Counted from the stretch's first letter, positions 39,364 to 49,110 are shown. The stretch is DNA of 64,000 nt from JAJRVM01 sp041752115 (GCA_041752115.1 JBGSHS010000429.1:1-64000), one strand, 5' to 3'. Notes: generated by a model from the sequence alone, not told the origin. Numbers and translations are program-made.

Positions 39364-41199
39364 GTGTTCACTTATTTGACCCTCCTCAACGGCGCGCGCG
39401 CCGGCTCGAACATCATCCTGCGTCAGGATGTGGAAAACCGGATCGGTCGCGGTCTGGAGTGTCAGATAGTGCTGAACGATCCCTTGAGTTCGCGGGTTCA
39501 TGCGGTGATCGAGCGTCGGGACGGGGCCTGGTTCATTCGTGACGCGGGCAGTCGTAACGGGACATTTGTCAACGGCCAGAAGGCGGACGATGCTCAGCTG
39601 ATCGAAGGCTGTCATGTCACCACGGGGATGACGGAGTTCTCGTTTCACCAATCGGACGAAGCTCCGGCGGAGCTTTCGTCGCACGATCCGGCGCTGACGC
39701 AGACGATTCTGCGGGACACGCCGGTGGAGCCGGGGCAGGCGCCGGACAATCTTTTTGCTCGGCTGGACGATCCCGACATGGCTCGGGATCTGCTGATTCT
39801 GCATCAGCTGAGCATCAAGCTGTTGGGCATTGAGGATCCGGATGAAGTCGTGCGCGTTTCGCTGGAGCGTCTTTATCACCGCACGGGTGCGTCGCTGGCG
39901 GGATTTCTCTGGCTCAGTGACGAAGGGGAGCTGAAACCGAAGCAGCTGTATCCGGACGATTCCACCGGCACGGTCACGCTCAGCAAATCGCTCACCGAGG
40001 TCGTTTGCCGCCAGGGGCATGCGGTGTGGATCGACAATCAATCGATGTCTCACAACACGGGCACGTTGAACCATTTTGCGGATGCCATTTGCGTGCCGCT
40101 GGTGCACGAACGCGCGACACTGGGGGCCATCCACTTGTACCTGGAGCATGGCCGGTTTGAGCAGCGTGATTTCGATGTGTCCATTGCGCTGGCCAACATG
40201 CTGGTCGTGGCGCTGGTGCGAGCGCGACAGCGGGCGATCCTGGCCGCGAATCACAATCGGCTCGTGGCGAAGTCGGCGGACTTTGACGAGTTGATTGGCG
40301 AGAGCGAGCCGATGCAGCGGCTCAAACGGAAGATCGCCAAGATTGCGCGTGCCACCGGCTGCGTCTTGATTCGAGGCGAAAGCGGGTCGGGCAAGGAGTT
40401 GGTCGCGCGGGCGATTCACCGGGCGAGCACCCGGGTGGATCGGCCGATGCTGTCGGTCAACTGCGCGGCGATCCCCCGCGACCTGATGGAGAGCCAGTTG
40501 TTTGGCCACAAACGCGGGGCATTCACCGGCGCCGATGCCGATCATCTCGGCTGGTTCCAACAGGCCAATTCTGGAACACTGTTTCTGGATGAAGTCGGCG
40601 AAATGACGCTAGAGGGGCAGGCCAAGCTGTTGCGGATTCTGGAAGGACATCCGTTCCTGCCGGTGGGTGCGACGGAAGAGATTACGGTCGATGTGCGAGT
40701 GATCGCCGCCACGAATCGGGATCTCGGCGAGTTTGTGCGTGACAAACGCTTTCGAGAGGATCTGTACTATCGACTGAGTGTCTTCGAGTTGGTGGTTCCC
40801 TCGTTGCGCGAACGCGGCCAGGATATCGAACGTCTGGTGCAGTTCTTTCTGGATCACTTCAAGCTGCAGCATGGACGACCCCAACTTACGCTCTCGGACA
40901 AATCGCGAGCCAAGCTTCTCGGGTACCGCTGGCCGGGCAACGTGCGCCAGCTGCGCAATGTGGTGGACAGCGCCGTCGTGATGGCTGAGGGTGAGGTCAT
41001 TGAGCCGGCAGAACTGGGGCTGCGCGATGCGGGGACCGAGGAGGAATTCGAGACGCTGCGCATCGACCTGTGGGAACGCAAGCTGATCAAGGAGGCGCTG
41101 ACCCGCACGCAGAACAACGTTCCCGAAGCCGCTCGTCTGCTCGGGATCGGACGAGCGACCCTCTATCGCAAGATCGACGACTACGGCATCCAACGCTGA
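39364..41199 (+). CDS. Sigma-54-dependent activator with FHA and GAF sensor domains
   Basis: 611 residues, GTG start. Residues 1-95 are a canonical FHA domain (NRIGRGLECQIVL, SSRVHAVIE, GSRNGTFVNG). A GAF domain spans about 140-290. The AAA+ domain has Walker A GESGSGKE (K344), the sigma-54 contact loop GAFTGA (385-390), TLFLDEVGEM (Walker B) and the R-finger region. A Fis-type HTH (about 570-608; EAARLLGIGRATLYRKI) ends it. It should bind a phosphothreonine protein and a small ligand, then activate RpoN promoters. It is monocistronic; its targets are not evident here. Confidence 0.94.
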   Translation: MFTYLTLLNGARAGSNIILRQDVENRIGRGLECQIVLNDPLSSRVHAVIERRDGAWFIRDAGSRNGTFVNGQKADDAQLIEGCHVTTGMTEFSFHQSDEAPAELSSHDPALTQTILRDTPVEPGQAPDNLFARLDDPDMARDLLILHQLSIKLLGIEDPDEVVRVSLERLYHRTGASLAGFLWLSDEGELKPKQLYPDDSTGTVTLSKSLTEVVCRQGHAVWIDNQSMSHNTGTLNHFADAICVPLVHERATLGAIHLYLEHGRFEQRDFDVSIALANMLVVALVRARQRAILAANHNRLVAKSADFDELIGESEPMQRLKRKIAKIARATGCVLIRGESGSGKELVARAIHRASTRVDRPMLSVNCAAIPRDLMESQLFGHKRGAFTGADADHLGWFQQANSGTLFLDEVGEMTLEGQAKLLRILEGHPFLPVGATEEITVDVRVIAATNRDLGEFVRDKRFREDLYYRLSVFELVVPSLRERGQDIERLVQFFLDHFKLQHGRPQLTLSDKSRAKLLGYRWPGNVRQLRNVVDSAVVMAEGEVIEPAELGLRDAGTEEEFETLRIDLWERKLIKEALTRTQNNVPEAARLLGIGRATLYRKIDDYGIQR

Positions 41200-41453
41200 A
41201 TGAGAATCGCTCGGTTGGGTAACACCTGCGGGCGATGACGAATGACGAAGTACCCAATGACCAATGGAATGACGAAGAGGACGAATGTCGCAGGCTCTAC
41301 CCACCTGCCAACGGAATCGCCATGAACGCGTTTCCGGCTTGAGTATTCTCTAGTTGGTTTTCTTTCGTCATTGGTCATTTGCTCATTGAAGAGGGCGAGA
41401 ACAGCAGGATTGCCGTCGTCGATGGTTGGTCTGATCTCCACCGAGTGTGAATC
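41200..41453. repeat. Intergenic stretch with AATGACCAATG-type inverted repeats
   Basis: After the activator gene the motif AATGACCAATG (with flanking ATGACGAA, 41256-41276) recurs inverted as TTCGTCATTGGTCATT (41364-41379), giving an imperfect stem across about 90 bp. Shorter direct copies of ATGACGAA surround the left arm. It may serve as a transcription end. No gene is visible. Confidence 0.55.
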
Positions 41454-41637
41454 ATGCGAGCTGATCAAGTCCACGGTTGTCTGCTTGGCGAAGCGGTGGC
41501 AGACAGCATCGGCGCCACATTTGAAGGGCAGGAAAGGACGTGGTTGCGCAGCCGCTTCGGCGAAAAAACGGCCATGTTCAAGTACTCCGCGGACGCTCCA
41601 CGCTCGTATACCGACGAGTCACATCAGCTCCTCGATG
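41454..41637 (+). pseudogene. Truncated ADP-ribosylglycohydrolase remnant
   Basis: From ATG 41454 the translation begins MRADQVHGCLLGEAVADSIG, then ATFEGQ and later SYTDES. This follows the N-terminus of DraG-type ADP-ribosylglycohydrolases (GCLLGEAxGDxxGAxxEG, then YTDDT) including the expected metal-site order. After about 54 residues the match stops and the frame runs antisense into the 3' end of the decarboxylase gene. Full-length enzymes have 250-350 residues, so this is a 5' remnant left by deletion or rearrangement. The first conserved Asp reads VADS as in family GDS. Confidence 0.65.
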
Positions 41638-43223
41638 CTGGAGATCAGTCGATCCAGCACGCTCAGGTCGGTCTTGGGATTGAAGAAGACCGCCTTCCAG
41701 GCCGGCAGGGCGATACCGTGGGGTTTGTATCCCATGGAGGTCGTGAAACTGAGCCGGGCGTCGCGCTGGGGATCGAGAGTCACTTCGCGCTTTTCGTACA
41801 TCCGCTGAATCTCGCTGAAGTAGCGCCGACAGGACTCCGGTGAAATCGTTCCCCCCTCGACGCTTTGAAAAATCTCCTTGGCATTGCGTCCGTGCGGCAG
41901 GACCCACCAGACCACGCTGGGACCCGGTGTATCCAGATTCAAGACCTTGCAGTACTCGAGCTGTTCCAGTCGCTCTTTGAGCCGGCGGGCCATATCAAAG
42001 GCATTCGCGACCAGCAGCTGATAACCTTGCAGCCCGATACCATTGAGCGAAGCCATCACCGTGTAAGGCCCCACGGCGGGTCGGGAGCACTCCAAAGTGA
42101 ATAAGGCGGGGTCGTGCCGGTAATCCGCCTCGGAAAAGTAGGGCACGTCATCCATGGTGCGGAACAACCGGGCCAGATCATCGCGACGATTCACAATGAA
42201 GGCGCTCGAAGGGTAGTGTCCCCAGCCCATCTTGTGGAAATCGATGGTGACCGAATCGGCGTAGCGGATGCCGGCCGCCAGGCGCTGCGTCTGTTCGATC
42301 AGCGGCAGGGTCTCGGGCGAGACCTGCAGCGGGTTCTTCCGCGTGTCGTATTCCGTCAGAAAGCAGCCGGTCCAGCCGGCCGCCGCGTCAACGTGCAGGT
42401 GGGGCACGCTTGCGCCGCGCTGTTGGGCCACTCGTTCGATGATCTGTCGGATGGCGGCGATGTCGTCGATGCCGAACGCATCGGTGCTGCCGAACGTCGC
42501 AATCACAAATGCCACGCGCGCTTGATCGTCGTACAGTTCGTGCAGCTTGTCTTCGAGCAAGTCCAGACGCATGGAGCAGTTCCGGTCGGTCGCCACCGCG
42601 TGCAGATTCCGCGTGCCGATGCCCAGCCAGCCGGCCAGTGTGGCATTGCTGTAGTGTGCGGCTTCCGACACGATGCCGACCACCTGGTGGCTGGCCAGGC
42701 CATCGCGCATGGCACGTGGCACCACCTTCTCGATTCCCAGTTTGCCGCCGTAGAGGTTGGAGATGGTTCCACCCATCGTGAATACACCCCACGGCGACTC
42801 GGTGTGGTAGAACACCAGGTTGGCCAGCGCGGTGATGGCCTTCACCTCCAGCTCGTTGGAGCGTAGGCAATAGGTGTCGACGCAGAGATTCGGGTTCTTG
42901 AGCAGGCAGGCGAGTGCTCCGACCAGCGAGGCGAAATTCGGTGGCCCCTTCACATTCTCCAAATGGAGTTTCGAGTACCAGCTGTCGGTTCCCCAGAAGA
43001 AGGGAAAGACGGCATCCCGCGCGTCTTTCAAGTTGCCCGGGAGCGTGTGGATTTCCGGATTGGCTTGCGCGGTTTCGTAGTTGCGGGACATCAGTCCGCC
43101 GGGCGGCAACGTGGCTTCTGCTTCCATCGCAGAGAGAAACTCATCGAAGATCTCCGAGATCTGTTGCCGGTTGCAGACAAAGAACGTCTCGACAATCTGC
43201 TGGAGTTTTTCACGATCCACCAT
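41619..43223 (-). CDS. PLP-dependent group II decarboxylase
   Basis: 534 residues, fold type I aminotransferase-like. The central region has GVFTMGGTISNLYGGKLG (phosphate cup), LHVDAAAGWTGCFL (the Asp contacting the pyridine nitrogen) and the cofactor Lys in TIDFHKMGWGHYPSS. It belongs with glutamate/aspartate/aromatic amino acid decarboxylases; the substrate cannot be fixed from motifs. Residues 1-110 form the usual N-terminal arm. It is divergent from the PQQ-repeat gene. The stop codon lies at the break point of the truncated glycohydrolase on the other strand. Confidence 0.9.
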   Translation of the reverse strand: MVDREKLQQIVETFFVCNRQQISEIFDEFLSAMEAEATLPPGGLMSRNYETAQANPEIHTLPGNLKDARDAVFPFFWGTDSWYSKLHLENVKGPPNFASLVGALACLLKNPNLCVDTYCLRSNELEVKAITALANLVFYHTESPWGVFTMGGTISNLYGGKLGIEKVVPRAMRDGLASHQVVGIVSEAAHYSNATLAGWLGIGTRNLHAVATDRNCSMRLDLLEDKLHELYDDQARVAFVIATFGSTDAFGIDDIAAIRQIIERVAQQRGASVPHLHVDAAAGWTGCFLTEYDTRKNPLQVSPETLPLIEQTQRLAAGIRYADSVTIDFHKMGWGHYPSSAFIVNRRDDLARLFRTMDDVPYFSEADYRHDPALFTLECSRPAVGPYTVMASLNGIGLQGYQLLVANAFDMARRLKERLEQLEYCKVLNLDTPGPSVVWWVLPHGRNAKEIFQSVEGGTISPESCRRYFSEIQRMYEKREVTLDPQRDARLSFTTSMGYKPHGIALPAWKAVFFNPKTDLSVLDRLISSIEELM

Positions 43224-43506
43224 AGAAGAAATTCTCGCTGCTCGCGGTCCGGTATCATCACCCGTTGTGCCACATCCCGTTTTCGCCCCGATGTCGGCGA
43301 CAGCATCCCCGCTCGGTCACGCCCAGTGTGCAGAGCGGACTCATTTTAGCTGGCGCCAAGTCGCCTCGCCCCCCACCTGCCGCTACAATCGGGGACAGAC
43401 GCCGGCCGGCAGCCACGGCTGGAGGTGGGCGGGGCACCTGCCACTCCTGGATCCGCGACAGATCAAACGAGCCACGACAGATCGAATTGATGACGAGGAA
43501 GCAGTG

Positions 43507-44781
43507 ATGTGCCACGTATTTCGAAGCGTCCTGCGGGCGACCGTGTTGGCCGTGTTGGTCCTGTTGGCTTGGAACGTCACCCTCGTACAAGCTCAAGAGT
43601 GGACGCGGTTTCGCGGTCCCAACGGGACGGGGGTGAGCGAAGCGGCGCAGATCCCCGTGCGGTGGACCGCGGCGGACTACAAGTGGCGCACTGAGCTGCC
43701 AGGGGTCGGGCACTCGTCTCCCGTCGTGTGGGGAGAGCAGGTCTTTGTGCAGAGTGCCGATCCGGAGAAGGCGACCCGTTATGTGCTCTGCGTCGATGCT
43801 CGCAGCGGCAAGATCGTATGGCAGCGGACGTACGAATCGAGTCATCATTTGCTGCACCCGCGCAACACGTTTGCCTCCAGTACGCCGGCCGTCGACCAGG
43901 ACCGGCTCTATGTCGCTTGGGCCACACCCGATCAGTTGACGTTGCGCGCGCTGACGCATGCGGGCGAGGAGGTGTGGACGAAGGATCTGGGGAAATGGGT
44001 CAGTCAACATGGTTTCGGATCTTCGCCAATCCTCTACGAGGATCTTGTGATTCTGTTCAATTCGCAGCAGGCGGAAGAGCTGGATCCGGGCCAGCAACCG
44101 GGCGAGAGCTACATGATGGCCTTCGAGGCGGCCACGGGCCAGTTGCGTTGGAGCCAGCCGCGCGCCACGACGCGCGTCTGCTATTCGACCCCCTGTATCT
44201 ATCAGCCGCCTGGCGGGCCCCCGGAACTGATCGGATGCAACACGGGTGATGGAATATTCAGTTTGGATCCGCGCACAGGCAAGCCGAACTGGTCGCTGCC
44301 GGTGATGGAGATGCGGACAGTGGCCTCGCCGATCGTGGTGGGGGACCTGATCCTGGCGAGCAATGGTTCAGGAGGGTTTTCCGGCAATTATCTAGTCGCC
44401 GTTCGAGCGGGAACGACACCGCGCGAAGCACATCGCGTGACGAGTAAGGCCGGCTATGTCCCCACGCCGGTCGCCCGAGGCAATCTGGTGTTCACGTTCT
44501 TCGACAGCGGTTTCATCAAGTGCTTTGATGCGACCACTGGGGAGGAGGTCTGGACCAAGCGGGTCACACGCGGATTCTCAGGTTCTCCCGTGCTGGTCGG
44601 CGACAAGATCTACTGCATCGATGACGAAGGAAACGTGGTTGTCTGGCGGGCGGATCGTCAGTACCAGGAACTGGCACGCAATCCGCTAGGGGAGGCGAGT
44701 CGCGCCACGCCCGCCGTGTCCGGGAATCGAATGTTCCTGCGCACGCAGTCGCAGTTGATTTGCGTGGGGGGCGGCGACTGA
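43507..44781 (+). CDS. Exported PQQ-repeat beta-propeller protein
   Basis: 424 residues from ATG 43507, with GAGGAAG about 6 nt upstream. The signal peptide (VLRATVLAVLVLLAWNVTLV, cut near VQAQ) is followed by WTRFRGPNGTGVS, a start common in planctomycete outer-layer PQQ/BamB-like proteins, and by repeated propeller blades (LCVDARSGKIVWQ, AFEAATGQLRWS, SLDPRTGKPNWS, CFDATTGEEVWT). No catalytic residues of quinoprotein dehydrogenases are evident. It may be a scaffold or binding protein in the periplasm. The next gene starts 94 bp downstream on the same strand. Confidence 0.88.
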   Translation: MCHVFRSVLRATVLAVLVLLAWNVTLVQAQEWTRFRGPNGTGVSEAAQIPVRWTAADYKWRTELPGVGHSSPVVWGEQVFVQSADPEKATRYVLCVDARSGKIVWQRTYESSHHLLHPRNTFASSTPAVDQDRLYVAWATPDQLTLRALTHAGEEVWTKDLGKWVSQHGFGSSPILYEDLVILFNSQQAEELDPGQQPGESYMMAFEAATGQLRWSQPRATTRVCYSTPCIYQPPGGPPELIGCNTGDGIFSLDPRTGKPNWSLPVMEMRTVASPIVVGDLILASNGSGGFSGNYLVAVRAGTTPREAHRVTSKAGYVPTPVARGNLVFTFFDSGFIKCFDATTGEEVWTKRVTRGFSGSPVLVGDKIYCIDDEGNVVVWRADRQYQELARNPLGEASRATPAVSGNRMFLRTQSQLICVGGGD

Positions 44782-44875
44782 GCGGTAGGCCGAGCCCGTT
44801 AGGGGCCGGGCCAGCGATAAGCCGGGCCAGCGAGGCGTGGGAGTTCAGGTGGGTTAACGACATGGGCGGTCACGT

Positions 44876-47800
44876 ATGCAGCGGGGCTGGGAGTTCTGGA
44901 TCGATGTGGGCGGCACGTTTACCGACTGCCTTGCCCGCAGTCCCGACGGACAACTTAAGCGGCACAAGGTGCTCAGTTCGGCCGTGACCAAAGGAAATGT
45001 GGCATCGGGCTCGCATCGTCGGGCGATCGTGGATCCCGCGCGGCGCGCAGACCCTGCCGGATTCTGGATTGGTTATCAGCTGCGGTTGATCTCGGCAGAG
45101 GGTAACCCCTGCAGTTGGTCGGCTGTGGTGTCTTTTGATCAGGAGTCGGGCACGCTGGAGTGCGAACCGCCGCTCGACGCGGATCCCGCTCCCGGCCAGA
45201 CTTATGAGTTGTTTCACGGCGACGAAGCGCCGCTGCTGGCAATCCGCTATCTTCTGGGGCTCCGTTGTGCTGATCCCATTCCACCTTTGTCCGTTCGTCT
45301 GGGAACGACGCGTGGAACCAACGCGCTGATCACGCGTCGCGGTGCGCGCACGGCACTGGTCACCACGCGCGGGATGGGAGACGTGCTGGAGATCGGCTAT
45401 CAGAATCGGCCTCGCCTGTTCGAATTGTCGATTCTCAAACGGTCGTCCCTTGTCACGTCCGTCCTGGAAGTGAACGAACGTCTGAATGTCAGTGGCGAAG
45501 TGATACTTGAGCCAGACTGGGACGAGGTGCGACGGGATCTGGCCGCGTTGCGTCGGGCGGGAATCGAATCGCTGGCGATCTGTCTGCTGCACGCTTACCG
45601 CAATGCGCAGCACGAACTGCAGATCGAGCAGCTGGCGCGCGAGGTGGGGTTTGAAGAGATCAGTTGTTCCAGTCGCGTGGCACCGCTGATCAAGCTGGTG
45701 GCGCGAGGCGATACGACCACAGTGGATGCCTATTTGAATCCGGTGCTGCGCGGTTATGTGCGCCAGTTGAAGGCCGGACTGGGGGCCGATTCCGCCTGTG
45801 ATCTGCGGATGCTCACCTCCGCCGGTGGACTGGTCGACGCCGACCAGTTCTTGGGCAAGGACAGCATTCTCTCGGGGCCGGCCGGAGGAGTCGTCGGGTT
45901 CTCACGTATTGCAGCGGCAGCCGGCTACGACCGAGCGATTGGCTTCGATATGGGAGGTACCAGCACCGATGTGACTCGCTTCGATGGTGAGTGCGAACTG
46001 CAGTATGAGACCGAGAAGGCCGGCGTTCGCATTGTGTCACCGATGATGGCCATCGAGACGGTTGCGGCCGGCGGTGGATCGATCTGTCAGTTTGACGGCG
46101 TGAAGCTGACCGTCGGTCCCGACAGCGCCGGAGCGGATCCGGGACCGGCGTGCTACGGGCGTGGCGGTCCCTTGACGGTAACCGACATGAATTTCTACAC
46201 GGGGCGGATCCGCGCGGCGGAGTTTCCGTTCGCACTGCATTATTCGGTCGTGGAAGATCGCCTGGCGGTCATGCGCGCCGGCATTGCCCAGGCCACTGGC
46301 CGTACGTACGAGCTGACGGAACTGGCTCACGGGTTCCTGCGCGTGGCGAACGCCAACATGGCGAAGGCCGTTCGCTCGATTTCCGTCGCGCGCGGATATG
46401 ATCCACGCGAATACGTGCTGGTCCCGTTCGGTGGCGCTGCGCCGCAGCACGCTTGTGCGATTGCCGAGGAGCTGGGGATGGATACGATCCTGAATCATCC
46501 CGATGCCGGGGTGCTCAGCGCCTTCGGGATCGGGATGGCCGACGTGGTCCGGCACCGGGTGGCGGGAGTGTATCGTCCGCTGGATGAGGAGTCGCTTGCG
46601 CATGCGCAGCAGATCGGTGAGTCACTGGCCCAGGAGGCGATGGGCGAGGTACTGGAATCGGGCGTCGGTGCCGATCGTATTGCCGTCACCTTGTCACTCG
46701 ACCTGCGCTATCTTGGAACGGATGCCTGCCTGACCATTGCCCGACCGGCGGATGACAACTTTGAGGGAGCGTTCACGCAACAGCACGAGCGACGATATGG
46801 CTACACGCACTCCGGGCGCGGTCTGGAGATTGTGGCGGTCCGCCTCCAGGCCACCGGGCGTTCCGACGTGTTGCCCGACCGCGCCAGGCGTTGTCAGCGG
46901 CGCGAGGTGAAACCATCGCAGTGGGCCGACGTCTATTTCGGCAGTGCCGCAGCCACCTCCACGGCGATCGTGCCCCGCTCGACCTTGCGCCCAGGAGACG
47001 TGCTTCGCGGTGGGGCGATCATCACCGAGCCGCTGTCGACCACCGTCGTCGATCCTGGATGGGAGGCCGAGATGTTGTCCGGCGGCGAGCTGCTGATGAG
47101 ACGCATTGGCGACAAAACGCCGGGCGACGAATCGCCGCACCGGGCTGTCCCTGAGGCAGCCGAACCAGAGCAGGCACCCAATCCGGTCGATCTGGAGCTG
47201 TTCAATAACCGCTTTGCTGGCATCGCCGAGAAGATGGGACTCATCCTGCGCAATACGTCGTGCAGTGTGAATGTGAAAGAGCGATTGGATTTCAGCTGCG
47301 CGCTGTTCACAGCGTCTGGCGACCTGGTCGTCAACGCACCGCACATTCCGGTGCATCTGGGAGCGATGAGTGAGACGGTCAAGTGTCTGATCGCCGACAC
47401 GCCGGCTTTTCATCCCGGCGACGTCTTCGTGACCAACGATCCCTTTCGCGGCGGCTCGCATCTGCCCGACGTGACGGTTGTCACTCCGGTCCACCGCCAG
47501 CAGCCCGGCGAGCCGCCACAGCTGCTGTTTTTCACAGCCAGTCGAGCACATCATGCAGAGATTGGCGGCATCACGCCTGGCTCGATGCCGCCCTTCTCGC
47601 AGAATCTGGCCGAAGAAGGGGTGGTGATTCGTCAGTTCCAGTTGATGGACCAAGGGGTCTCGCGATTCGAGAAGTTGCGAGACTTGCTGCAGTCGGCACC
47701 TTTTCCCAGTCGCGCCGTGAATGAGAATCTCGCCGACATCGCAGCGCAGGTGGCTGCTAATCGTCAAGGTGCTGAGGAACTGCTGGAACTGATCTCGCGC

Positions 47801-48853
47801 AAAGGAGTCGAGACGGTCCAGGCCTACATGCGGCACATCCAGGCGGCCGCTGAGCGGAAAATGCGGGCTGCCATCAGCCGACTGCCCTCTGGTCGGCATC
47901 ACTTCACGGACTATCTGGACGATGGCGTTCCGATAGCGGTGACGATTACGGTGAACGGAGACTCGGCCATCGTCGATTTCCAGGGCACGGGGGAAGTGCA
48001 GCCAGGCAACCTGAATGCCAATCGGGCGATCGTTACGGCGGCTGTCATGTACGTCTTCCGTTGCTTGATCGAAGAAGATATCCCGCTCAACGAAGGGGTC
48101 CTGGCGCCGCTGGAAATTCGACTTCCCGCCTGCCTGCTCAATCCACCCAGGCGTGATGATCCGCGGCAGTGCGCTGCCGTCGCCGGCGGCAACGTGGAGA
48201 CGTCGCAGCGCGTGGTCGATGTGCTGCTGGGTGCACTGGGGGTGGCAGCGGCGAGTCAGGGAACGATGAACAATCTGCTCTTCGGAGACCATTCCTTCGG
48301 CTATTACGAGACAATCTGCGGCGGCAGTGGCGCTACAGCTCAACAGGACGGAGCCAGCGCAGTGCAGACGCATATGACCAACACGCGATTGACCGATCCG
48401 GAGGTTCTGGAGCTGCGTTACCCGGTCCGACTGCATGAATTCGCCATTCGACGCGGGTCGGGAGGAGCCGGACGGCATCGCGGCGGCGACGGCGTCATTC
48501 GCCGGATGGAATTCCTCCGACCGGTGCAGGTCTCACTACTCACTCAACGCCGTGGAGACTATCCTCCGTACGGACTCAACGGCGGCTTGCCGGGCGCCGC
48601 GGGACGCAACGAATTGCGATTGGCCAGTGGGGAACGCCGGCTGCTCCCCGCACAGATCCAGGTGGAAGTTCAGCCGGGAGATCAACTGACGATCGAGACG
48701 CCCGGCGGAGGTGGATGGGGCGAACCGTCGCCCAGCCAGAGAATCGGATTGGAAGCATCCGACCGAGACACGCCGCATGGAAGTGGCAGGGGAAGAGGGA
48801 CAGACCGCATGGAAGTGGTAGAGGAAGAGGGACAGGCCGCATGGAAGTGGTAG
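44876..48853 (+). CDS. Fused hydantoinase/5-oxoprolinase (HyuA-HyuB)
   Basis: 1,325 residues, corresponding to HyuA joined to HyuB as in eukaryotic-type 5-oxoprolinase. The HyuA part (about 1-740) has WIDVGGTFTDCLARSPDG, LGTTRGTNALITRRGA, DMGGTSTDVTRFDGE and AAGGGSI. The HyuB part (about 760-1290) has DLELFNNRFAGIAEKMG, FVTNDPFRGGSHLPDVT, AHHAEIGGITPGSMPP and GGGGWGEPS. It cleaves cyclic amides with ATP; 5-oxoproline or hydantoins are likely substrates. The last 25-30 residues derive from the 32-bp tandem repeat beginning at 48773, so the C-terminus has been replaced or extended by repeat DNA. Confidence 0.93.
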   Translation: MQRGWEFWIDVGGTFTDCLARSPDGQLKRHKVLSSAVTKGNVASGSHRRAIVDPARRADPAGFWIGYQLRLISAEGNPCSWSAVVSFDQESGTLECEPPLDADPAPGQTYELFHGDEAPLLAIRYLLGLRCADPIPPLSVRLGTTRGTNALITRRGARTALVTTRGMGDVLEIGYQNRPRLFELSILKRSSLVTSVLEVNERLNVSGEVILEPDWDEVRRDLAALRRAGIESLAICLLHAYRNAQHELQIEQLAREVGFEEISCSSRVAPLIKLVARGDTTTVDAYLNPVLRGYVRQLKAGLGADSACDLRMLTSAGGLVDADQFLGKDSILSGPAGGVVGFSRIAAAAGYDRAIGFDMGGTSTDVTRFDGECELQYETEKAGVRIVSPMMAIETVAAGGGSICQFDGVKLTVGPDSAGADPGPACYGRGGPLTVTDMNFYTGRIRAAEFPFALHYSVVEDRLAVMRAGIAQATGRTYELTELAHGFLRVANANMAKAVRSISVARGYDPREYVLVPFGGAAPQHACAIAEELGMDTILNHPDAGVLSAFGIGMADVVRHRVAGVYRPLDEESLAHAQQIGESLAQEAMGEVLESGVGADRIAVTLSLDLRYLGTDACLTIARPADDNFEGAFTQQHERRYGYTHSGRGLEIVAVRLQATGRSDVLPDRARRCQRREVKPSQWADVYFGSAAATSTAIVPRSTLRPGDVLRGGAIITEPLSTTVVDPGWEAEMLSGGELLMRRIGDKTPGDESPHRAVPEAAEPEQAPNPVDLELFNNRFAGIAEKMGLILRNTSCSVNVKERLDFSCALFTASGDLVVNAPHIPVHLGAMSETVKCLIADTPAFHPGDVFVTNDPFRGGSHLPDVTVVTPVHRQQPGEPPQLLFFTASRAHHAEIGGITPGSMPPFSQNLAEEGVVIRQFQLMDQGVSRFEKLRDLLQSAPFPSRAVNENLADIAAQVAANRQGAEELLELISRKGVETVQAYMRHIQAAAERKMRAAISRLPSGRHHFTDYLDDGVPIAVTITVNGDSAIVDFQGTGEVQPGNLNANRAIVTAAVMYVFRCLIEEDIPLNEGVLAPLEIRLPACLLNPPRRDDPRQCAAVAGGNVETSQRVVDVLLGALGVAAASQGTMNNLLFGDHSFGYYETICGGSGATAQQDGASAVQTHMTNTRLTDPEVLELRYPVRLHEFAIRRGSGGAGRHRGGDGVIRRMEFLRPVQVSLLTQRRGDYPPYGLNGGLPGAAGRNELRLASGERRLLPAQIQVEVQPGDQLTIETPGGGGWGEPSPSQRIGLEASDRDTPHGSGRGRGTDRMEVVEEEGQAAWKW

Positions 48854-48991
48854 GAGAAGAGAGACAGGCCGCAAGGAAGTGGTAGGAGAAGAGAGACAGG
48901 CCGCATGGAAGTGGTAGGAGAAGAGAGACAGGCCGCAAGGAAGTGGTAGGAGAAGAGAGACAGGCCGCATGGAAGTGGTAGGGGAATAGGG
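48773..48991. repeat. 32-bp tandem repeat, seven copies
   Basis: Units start at 48773, 48805, 48837, 48869, 48901, 48933 and 48965 with exact 32-bp spacing (consensus begins CCGCATGGAAGTGGTAGGAG). Copies alternate between GCATGG and GCAAGG in the middle. The first 2.5 copies are translated as the end of the HyuA-HyuB protein; the stop codon lies in the third. There are no spacers, so it is not a CRISPR array. Confidence 0.92.
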
Positions 48992-49110
48992 AATGCGACA
49001 ATGCCACATTGCGACAATGCAGCAACGGGCGCGGGTGTGTGGTGGTGGCGTCAGCCTGCTTCATTGAAGCATTGAGGCATTGAAGCATTGAAGCATTGTC
49101 GCATTCCCTA
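48987..49110. terminator. 18-bp perfect inverted repeat between convergent genes
   Basis: TAGGGAATGCGACAATGC (48987-49004) is perfectly complementary to 49093-49110, 88 bp apart. The right arm is preceded by four to five copies of an 8-bp unit (GCATTGAA, about 49060-49096). A second ATTGCGACAATGC follows the left arm. Lying between the plus-strand hydantoinase gene and the minus-strand MFS gene, it could end transcription from both sides. Confidence 0.65.

Noticed and set aside
46694..48478. 594-codon minus-strand frame opposite the HyuB part
   Set aside because: Antisense shadow; the plus-strand frame has clear HyuB motifs.
48773..48991. Regular repeat array considered as CRISPR
   Set aside because: Units are contiguous with no unique spacers and no cas genes are present.
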